This document shows, piece by piece, positions 28,482 through 33,318 of a DNA stretch of 33,318 bases. This DNA is from Chromobacterium alticapitis (lineage in GTDB: Bacteria; Pseudomonadota; Gammaproteobacteria; Burkholderiales; Chromobacteriaceae), in the NCBI RefSeq assembly GCF_002924365.1, contig NZ_PQWB01000022.1:1-33318 (forward strand), in the 5' to 3' direction. Both the position numbers and the translations under genes were made by a program. How positions within the stretch are numbered: the stretch's first letter is position 1; the number at the start of each line of letters is the position of its first letter. Under the pieces are notes generated by a model. That model did not search any database. It saw only the letters and a list, made by a program, of their open reading frames with translations, and was not told the origin of the DNA.

Positions 28482-28889
28482 ATGCATGTGTATCCGTATC
28501 TGAACTTCAATGGACGCGCCGAGGAGGCGCTTAATTTCTACCGTGATGCGCTGTCCGGCGAAATCGTCATGCTGATGCGTTACGCCGACGCGCCCAAGGA
28601 CGTGCAGGGAATGGGCGAAGTGGATCCCAACTGGGTGATGCACGCCCGGCTGGCGTTCGGCGCCAATGTGCTGATGATTTCCGATACCGACAGGCCGGCG
28701 CCGCCTGCCGGCCAAATCACCTTATCCATCAATCTGGAGGGCGATACGGACAAGGCTCGCCAAGTGTTCGCCGCGCTGAGCGCGGGCGGCCAGGTGACGA
28801 TGGATCTGCACCAGACATTCTGGGGCGCGCTTTTTGCTTGCTTTAGTGATAAATTCGGCGTCAACTGGATGGTCAACTGTCAGTTGTGA
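28482..28889 (+). CDS. VOC superfamily (PhnB-like) protein
   Basis: A 135-residue protein of the vicinal oxygen chelate fold, PhnB-like branch. The start ([18 protein letters not shown]) and the repeated beta-alpha-beta-beta-beta pattern are characteristic, with the second half ending [20 protein letters not shown]. Proteins of this kind include glyoxalase- and dioxygenase-like enzymes as well as domains with no known activity. The metal ligands of true glyoxalase I are not evident, so I name no reaction. GGAGG sits 6 nt before the ATG. It stands alone after the dpp terminator. Confidence 0.88.
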   Translation: MHVYPYLNFNGRAEEALNFYRDALSGEIVMLMRYADAPKDVQGMGEVDPNWVMHARLAFGANVLMISDTDRPAPPAGQITLSINLEGDTDKARQVFAALSAGGQVTMDLHQTFWGALFACFSDKFGVNWMVNCQL

Positions 28890-29016
28890 CCGTAGCATGA
28901 CAAGGTCGCGATGCGGCGCATTTTTTGCCGCATCGCACAAAAAATCCTTTACCACCCCGCCCACGCAAGATACATTCGCCATGGAACACGCACTCAAAGC
29001 CCGAGGAAAACGCCAA

Positions 29017-29511
29017 TTGAAACGAGCCGTCTATGCCGGCAGCTTTGACCCGGTGACCAATGGCCATTTGTGGATGATACGCGAGGCGGTGGAGTTATTT
29101 GACGAATTGATCGTCGCCGTCGGCGTGAATCCAGACAAACATTGCACGTTTAGCGTGGAAGAGCGCATAGCGTTGCTGCGCGAAGTCACCGCGGGATCCA
29201 GCAAGCTGCGGGTCGAAGTTTTTGAAAATCAGTTTTTGGTGAACTACGCGCAGAGCGTGGGCGCCAACTACATCGTGCGCGGCATCCGCACCGCCAGCGA
29301 TTATGAATACGAGCGCACCATGCGCTACATCAATTCGGACTTGCATCCGGACATCACCACGCTGTTTCTGCTGCCGCCGCGCGAATACGCCGAGGTGTCG
29401 TCCACCATGGTCAAGGGCCTGGTCGGGCCGCGCGGCTGGGAAAACGTGATCCGCCAATACCTGCCGGAACCGGTTTACCGCAAAATGCTGGAGATGTATT
29501 CGCAGCAATAG
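29017..29511 (+). CDS. CoaD-like adenylyltransferase (nucleotidyltransferase superfamily)
   Basis: A 164-residue nucleotidyltransferase close to pantetheine-phosphate adenylyltransferase, which makes dephospho-CoA from ATP and 4'-phosphopantetheine. The visible motifs are [10 protein letters not shown] (8-17, with the catalytic TNGH), [13 protein letters not shown] with Arg88 and Arg91, and the SST loop at 128-130. The C-terminal part ([23 protein letters not shown]) differs from housekeeping CoaD, so the substrate may differ. I prefer the TTG at 29017, since AGGA lies 9 nt upstream and homologs start MKRAVY. The ATG at 28981 would add 12 residues. Confidence 0.78.
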   Translation: MKRAVYAGSFDPVTNGHLWMIREAVELFDELIVAVGVNPDKHCTFSVEERIALLREVTAGSSKLRVEVFENQFLVNYAQSVGANYIVRGIRTASDYEYERTMRYINSDLHPDITTLFLLPPREYAEVSSTMVKGLVGPRGWENVIRQYLPEPVYRKMLEMYSQQ

Positions 29512-29540
29512 GCCTTATAATGCCGTTTTGAATGTCACGC

Positions 29541-29570
29541 CGCGCCAGCCTGAGCTGGCGCGTTTGCTTT
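29541..29570 (+). terminator. Rho-independent terminator-like hairpin after the CoaD-like gene
   Basis: A 9-bp stem CGCGCCAGC (29541-29549) with GCTGGCGCG (29554-29562) and a CTGA loop is followed by TTTGCTTT. The U-run is interrupted by G and C. It ends about 20 nt before the next start codon. Confidence 0.7.
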
Positions 29571-29588
29571 GCCGCTTCGAGGATAGTC

Positions 29589-30533
29589 ATGCAGGATGCC
29601 AGCGCCTTCGCCAACCGATTGGCCAAGAACTACAAGCACTACGCCAAGTGGGCGCGCCGCCAGGGACTGGACGCCTGGCGCGTCTACGACAAGGACGTGC
29701 CGCAGTTCCCGTTCGCGGTGGACATCTATGGTTCTCGCGTCCATTTGCAGGAATACGATACCGGTTGGGAGATGGGCGACGATGAATACCGCGCCTGGAT
29801 CGATGCCGTGGTCGCGGCCATCGAGCAGGTCATCGGCATTCCGGCCGCCGCTGTCACGCTGAAAAACCGTCGCCGGCAAAAAGGCGTCAGCCAGTACGAG
29901 AAGGTGGGGATGGAGGGGCAGGACTTCGTGATCGACGAGTTCGGCCAGCGTTTCATCGTCAATCTGGACCAGTATCTGGACACCGGCCTGTTCCTCGACC
30001 ATCGCAATACCCGCAAGCGGGTGCGCGAGGAGGCGGCGGACAAGCGTTTCCTGAACCTGTTCGCCTATACCGGCAGTTTCACCGTCTACGCTGGCGCCGG
30101 CGGCGCGGCGTCGTCGGAAACCGTGGATATGTCCAATACCTATCAGGATTGGTCGCGCCGCAATTTCGAGCTGAACGGGTTGGACCTGGCCAAGCATCAA
30201 CTGGTGCGCGCCGATGTGTTCCAGTATCTGGAAGAGGCGGTGGACGCGGGCAAGCAGTTCGATCTGATCGTGATGGATCCGCCCACTTTCTCCAACTCCA
30301 AGAAAATGCGCGACATCCTGGATGTGCAGCGCGACCATGTCTGGCTGATAGACTACGCCATGGCGTTGCTGGCGCCGGGCGGCTGCTTGTACTTTTCCAA
30401 CAATCTGCGCACTTTCCAGCTGGATGAGCGGCTGCGCGAGGATTACCAGATCCGCGACATCAGTGCGCAGTCGGTGCCGGAAGACTTCCGTAACCGCAAA
30501 ATCCACCAATGCTGGCGCATCAGTCGCGGATGA
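29589..30533 (+). CDS. RlmK-type 23S rRNA (guanine-N7) methyltransferase
   Basis: A 314-residue SAM-dependent methyltransferase that matches the C-terminal (RlmK) half of the E. coli RlmKL fusion, which makes m7G2069 in 23S rRNA. The N-terminal start (ANRLAKNYKHYAKWARRQG) and the YDKDVPQF segment are collinear with it. The Rossmann SAM motif FLNLFAYTGSFTVYAGAGG begins at 154. The catalytic MDPPTFSNSKKM begins at 229. There is no RlmL (m2G2445) domain, so the two activities are split in this organism. GAGGA precedes the ATG at 29589; an earlier in-frame ATG at 29532 overlaps the hairpin. Confidence 0.88.
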   Translation: MQDASAFANRLAKNYKHYAKWARRQGLDAWRVYDKDVPQFPFAVDIYGSRVHLQEYDTGWEMGDDEYRAWIDAVVAAIEQVIGIPAAAVTLKNRRRQKGVSQYEKVGMEGQDFVIDEFGQRFIVNLDQYLDTGLFLDHRNTRKRVREEAADKRFLNLFAYTGSFTVYAGAGGAASSETVDMSNTYQDWSRRNFELNGLDLAKHQLVRADVFQYLEEAVDAGKQFDLIVMDPPTFSNSKKMRDILDVQRDHVWLIDYAMALLAPGGCLYFSNNLRTFQLDERLREDYQIRDISAQSVPEDFRNRKIHQCWRISRG

Positions 30534-30734
30534 TGTCCGCAGATGGCTGATTGTAAAGTGGTTTTTTTGAACTTTTACGCCGTTTCTCCACTCGTATCCT
30601 AAAGCGCGTTTCCGCATGGAGTCGCCGACCAGCCAGCCGGCGGCCTTTGCGCCGCCTCGCCGCGCGCGCGGCGGGATGCGGAGCGCCTCTATGCCTTCCT
30701 GCTTCATCGGTTTGTCTGCGTCGCGCCGCGGACG

Positions 30735-30752
30735 CGTTTTCGCTAGAAAACG
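30735..30752 (+). other. Small perfect hairpin before gltS
   Basis: CGTTTTC (30735-30741) pairs with GAAAACG (30746-30752) across a GCTA loop, ending 15 nt before the gltS start codon and just before its AGGAG ribosome-binding site. It may affect translation start. The 234-nt gap to the previous gene holds no gene; its left part has a T7 run at 30564-30570. Confidence 0.4.
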
Positions 30753-30767
30753 ACAATAGGAGAACCG

Positions 30768-31970
30768 ATGATCCAACTTGATTTCTACGGCACGCTGGTG
30801 GCAGCCTCGCTTGTTCTGCTGCTGGGACGCAAACTGGTCGCCCATACCGGCGTGCTGCGCACCTACAACATTCCCGAACCGGTAGCCGGCGGCTTGCTGG
30901 TCGCCGCAGCCTTGCTGGCCTGGCGTCAGTTCTCCGGCATGGAAGTGCGCTTCGACGCCTCGCTGCAAACGCCGCTGATGCTGGCCTTCTTCGCCTCTAT
31001 CGGCCTTACCGCCAATCTGGCCAGCCTGAGGCGCGGCGGCAAGGCGGTGGGGGTTTTCCTGGGTGTAGTAGTGGGTCTTTTGCTGGTGCAGAACACCTTG
31101 GGCGTGGCCGTGGCCAGCGCTCTGGGGCTGGACCCGCTGATGGGGCTGCTGGCCGGCTCCATCACCTTGTCCGGCGGCCATGGCACCGGCGCGGCCTGGA
31201 GCGGCACCTTCGCCGACAAGTATGGCCTCGCGTCGGCCGCCGAGCTGGCCATGGCCTGCGCCACCTTTGGTCTGGTGTTGGGCGGCCTGATCGGCGGGCC
31301 GGTGGCGCGCTTCCTGGTCAAGCGCGTCAAGACGCCAGGAGCGGAGCACAATATGGATCAGCCGCCGCAAGGCTTCGAGCTGCCGGATGCGCAGCGCCTG
31401 ATCACCCCGCATTCCTTCATTGAAACCTTGGCCTTGATCGCGGTCTGCCTGCTGGGCGGCACCTTCATCGGTTCTTTGCTGAAAGGCACGGCGTTCGAGC
31501 TGCCTACTTTCGTCTGCGTGTTGTTTGTCGGCGTATTGATCAGCAATGGCTTGGCGGCGCTGGGCTGGTACAAGATCTTCGAGCGCGAGGTGTCGGTCGT
31601 GGGCAATGTCAGCCTGTCGCTGTTCCTGGCGCTGGCTCTGATGTCGCTGAGGCTGTGGGATCTGGCGGCGCTGGCTTTGCCCATTTTCGCGCTGCTCTTG
31701 CTGCAGACGGTGGCGATGGCGCTGTATGCCGTGTTCGTCACTTTCCGCGTGATGGGCCGCAATTACGACGCCGCGGTGCTGGCGGCTGGCCATTGCGGTT
31801 TCGGCTTGGGCGCCACGCCGACCGCCATCGCCAATATGCAGGCGGTGACCGAGCGTTTCGGCCCCTCGCATCTGGCTTTTCTGGTTGTGCCTATGGTGGG
31901 CGCCTTCTTCATCGACATCGTCAACGCCATCACGATCAAGCTGTATTTGGCGTTGCCTTTTGTCGGCTAG
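30768..31970 (+). CDS. gltS: Sodium/glutamate symporter
   Basis: An inner-membrane Na+-coupled L-glutamate importer, 400 residues (401 in E. coli). Ten or so hydrophobic segments span the protein. Family marks are LGRKLVAHTGVLRTYNIPEPVAGG near the N-terminus (split here by its first helix), the pore-type repeats SGGHGTGAAW and, in the second half, GHCGFGLGATPTAIANMQ. An AGGAG ribosome-binding site precedes the ATG at 30768. It is probably monocistronic with its own promoter in the 234-nt upstream gap. No glutamate-metabolism gene is next to it. Confidence 0.95.
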   Translation: MIQLDFYGTLVAASLVLLLGRKLVAHTGVLRTYNIPEPVAGGLLVAAALLAWRQFSGMEVRFDASLQTPLMLAFFASIGLTANLASLRRGGKAVGVFLGVVVGLLLVQNTLGVAVASALGLDPLMGLLAGSITLSGGHGTGAAWSGTFADKYGLASAAELAMACATFGLVLGGLIGGPVARFLVKRVKTPGAEHNMDQPPQGFELPDAQRLITPHSFIETLALIAVCLLGGTFIGSLLKGTAFELPTFVCVLFVGVLISNGLAALGWYKIFEREVSVVGNVSLSLFLALALMSLRLWDLAALALPIFALLLLQTVAMALYAVFVTFRVMGRNYDAAVLAAGHCGFGLGATPTAIANMQAVTERFGPSHLAFLVVPMVGAFFIDIVNAITIKLYLALPFVG

Positions 31971-32001
31971 CTGGCTATCGAGCGGATTGAGAAATTCAAA
32001 C

Positions 32002-32068
32002 GCCGGGCTTCTTGCAATTGCCCGGCCGCGCTCATATCTTGCTTCAAGACAGCCCGCCGCTGGCGGGC
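32002..32068 (+). other. Two hairpins between gltS and the thioredoxin gene
   Basis: Stem 1 is GCCGGGC (32002-32008) with GCCCGGC (32020-32026). Stem 2 is GCCCGCC (32052-32058) with GGCGGGC (32062-32068) and a 3-nt loop. Neither has a U-run. CTATATAG (32072-32079) after stem 2 could be a -10 region. Confidence 0.35.
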
Positions 32069-32095
32069 CACCCTATATAGAGAAAGAGAGTCATC

Positions 32096-32458
32096 ATGTC
32101 CTTCGTCAATCTCACTGCTGACAACTTCAATGCCAATATGAAGGACGAGGGCCTGGTCATCCTCGATTTCTGGGCCGAGTGGTGCGGTCCGTGCAAGATG
32201 TTCGGCCCGGTCTTCGAGGCGGCCTCGGCCAAGCATTCCGACATCGTGTTCGGCAAGATCGACACCGAGAATGAGCGCGAGCTGGCAGCGCACTTCAATA
32301 TCCGCTCCATCCCGACGCTGATCGCAATCAAGGACGGCATCATGGTGTTCAACCAGGCCGGCGCGCTGATGGGCGCCCAGTTCGAACAATTGATTCAGGG
32401 CTTGCGCGATCTGGACATGGACAAGGTGCGAGCGGAGATCGCCAGCCAGCCACAATGA
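32096..32458 (+). CDS. Thioredoxin
   Basis: A small cytoplasmic disulfide reductase of 120 residues with a full thioredoxin fold. The active site is WCGPCK (Cys30 and Cys33), and the cis-proline motif is SIPT. The C-terminal helix runs longer than in E. coli TrxA (109 residues) by a short tail. It has no signal peptide or membrane helix. It may be a second thioredoxin beside a housekeeping trxA elsewhere, so I do not assign a symbol. A hairpin at 32496-32521 follows. Confidence 0.93.
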   Translation: MSFVNLTADNFNANMKDEGLVILDFWAEWCGPCKMFGPVFEAASAKHSDIVFGKIDTENERELAAHFNIRSIPTLIAIKDGIMVFNQAGALMGAQFEQLIQGLRDLDMDKVRAEIASQPQ

Positions 32459-32495
32459 CAGGCCGGCGGCATCGGTCGCCGCGATGTGAGACGAT

Positions 32496-32525
32496 AGGGC
32501 AATGCATGGGCGCATTGCCCTATTC
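32496..32525 (+). terminator. Terminator-like hairpin after thioredoxin
   Basis: AGGGCAATGC (32496-32505) and GCATTGCCCT (32512-32521) form a perfect 10-bp stem with a 6-nt loop. The sequence after it (ATTCTTATA) is A/T-rich but not a clean U-run, so termination may be partial. Confidence 0.6.
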
Positions 32526-32574
32526 TTATATCTGGAGTCGCGTCTGGGCTGGAGCCGTCCGGAGGGGAGGAATC

Positions 32575-33135
32575 ATGAAACGTTGGGCTTGGTTTTTACT
32601 GTTGTGGGGGCAGGCCGCATGGGCCAGTTGTCCGTCTTTGCTCAATTACACGGTGCCCGGCTTGATGGGCGGCGAAATCAATCTATGCCAGTATGCGGAC
32701 AAGCCGGTGTTGGTGGTCAATACGGCCAGCCATTGCGGCTTCACGCCGCAGTTCACCCAGCTTGAGTCTCTATATAAGCAATATGGTCCCAGGGGGCTGG
32801 TGGTGATCGGTTTTCCGAGCAACGACTTTTTCCAGGAGTTGGACAAGCCGAGCGAGATCGGCGCGTTTTGCCAGGCCAATTATGGCGTGACGTTTCCTAT
32901 GGCGGGCAAAGGGCATGTGCGCGGCGGCGATGCGCAGCCATTCTTCAAGGCGCTGATCGCCGCTACCGACGACGCCCCGATGTGGAACTTCCATAAGTAT
33001 CTGATCCTGCCTGGCGCCAGCAAGGTGCTCAGCATCGGCACCCGTACCAAGCCGGACGCGGCAGAGGTGGTTGATGCCTTTTTGCCGTATTTGAAGCCGG
33101 CGGCGGCGCAATCCGCAACTTCCCCTCAACCTTGA
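32575..33135 (+). CDS. Exported glutathione-peroxidase-like protein
   Basis: A 186-residue GPx-fold protein with an N-terminal Sec signal peptide (cleavage after about Ala17, AAWA), so it is periplasmic. The peroxidatic Cys54 is in VVNTASHCGFTPQ, and the WNF motif (MWNFHKYLI) is present. The usual NQF segment reads SNDF here, with Asp where the catalytic Gln normally stands. Such enzymes reduce peroxides, in bacteria often with thioredoxin rather than glutathione; a thioredoxin gene is next to it, but that protein is cytoplasmic. The ATG at 32575 is chosen for its GGAGGGGAGG ribosome-binding site 5 nt upstream. Confidence 0.88.
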   Translation: MKRWAWFLLLWGQAAWASCPSLLNYTVPGLMGGEINLCQYADKPVLVVNTASHCGFTPQFTQLESLYKQYGPRGLVVIGFPSNDFFQELDKPSEIGAFCQANYGVTFPMAGKGHVRGGDAQPFFKALIAATDDAPMWNFHKYLILPGASKVLSIGTRTKPDAAEVVDAFLPYLKPAAAQSATSPQP

Positions 33136-33229
33136 ACATAGCCAAAGCTGCCTGCGCTTGAGCGCGAGGAGACTCTGGTTGAAAATTCTTTTGTTGGCGT
33201 TTTCTTTAAAATCATCGCCTTACATGAAT

Positions 33230-33300
33230 GCTGGGTGAAAAGTTCAATTTTTCTCGCAAAAGGTGTTGACGGGGGTGGGGCCCGGGCGTATAGTTCGCCT
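33230..33300 (+). promoter_or_regulatory. Very strong sigma-70 promoter, probably of a stable-RNA operon
   Basis: TTGACG (33266-33271) and TATAGT (33289-33294) are exactly 17 nt apart. An A/T-rich stretch (33236-33262, containing AAAAG and TTTTTC runs) precedes the -35 like an UP element, and the discriminator TCGCCTCC is GC-rich. This combination is typical of betaproteobacterial rRNA-operon promoters. The transcribed region lies almost wholly beyond the window. Confidence 0.75.
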
Positions 33301-33318
33301 CCTCAGCTGACGCAGCGA

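Overview
This 33.3 kb window is high-GC chromosomal DNA of a betaproteobacterium, most likely of the Neisseriales and near Chromobacterium. That placement is an inference from protein similarity, gene content, and a complete isc operon in the order iscR-iscS-iscU-iscA-hscB-hscA-fdx-iscX. There are no insertion sequences, phage genes, CRISPR arrays or tRNA genes. It is core and near-core genome, densely coded on both strands.

Layout. Positions 1-4920 (+) hold the end of the 2-oxoglutarate dehydrogenase cluster (sucB partial, a small two-helix membrane protein, lpdA) followed by sucC and sucD and a strong terminator. Positions 4974-7175 (-) hold a 14-helix-type MFS efflux pump and a TetR regulator, with a LysR regulator (7264-8193, +) divergent from the pump. 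Positions 8324-12282 (+) hold two tandem paralogous methyl-accepting chemotaxis proteins. Positions 12389-13628 hold two convergent small lipoprotein genes (one LEA-type) and a small unrecognised gene whose reading frame runs straight through a strong terminator-like hairpin. Positions 13751-15104 (-) hold udk and a glutathione S-transferase. Positions 15232-20837 (-) hold the isc operon, with a well-formed IscR type 1 box over its promoter.

Positions 21127-22248 (+) hold a FabH-like ketoacyl synthase. Positions 22420-28371 (+) hold a dppABCDF dipeptide transporter with an unusual 438-nt gap between dppA and dppB. Then come a VOC/PhnB-like protein, a CoaD-like adenylyltransferase, a stand-alone RlmK-type rRNA methyltransferase, the glutamate/Na+ symporter gltS, a thioredoxin and an exported glutathione-peroxidase-like protein. 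The window ends inside a very strong sigma-70 promoter with a 17-bp spacer, an A/T-rich upstream stretch and a GC-rich discriminator. It looks like an rRNA-operon promoter, so a stable-RNA operon may start just past the right edge.

How the genes work together. The suc/lpd genes carry out the oxoglutarate-to-succinate steps of the TCA cycle. The isc operon builds Fe-S clusters under IscR feedback. Dpp imports peptides and GltS imports glutamate. The chemoreceptors sense small ligands in the periplasm. I see no gene-cluster-scale novel system. The most interesting items are the small gene with an in-frame terminator at 13320-13628, the RNA hairpins inside the suc, isc and dpp operons, and the divergent CoaD-like enzyme.
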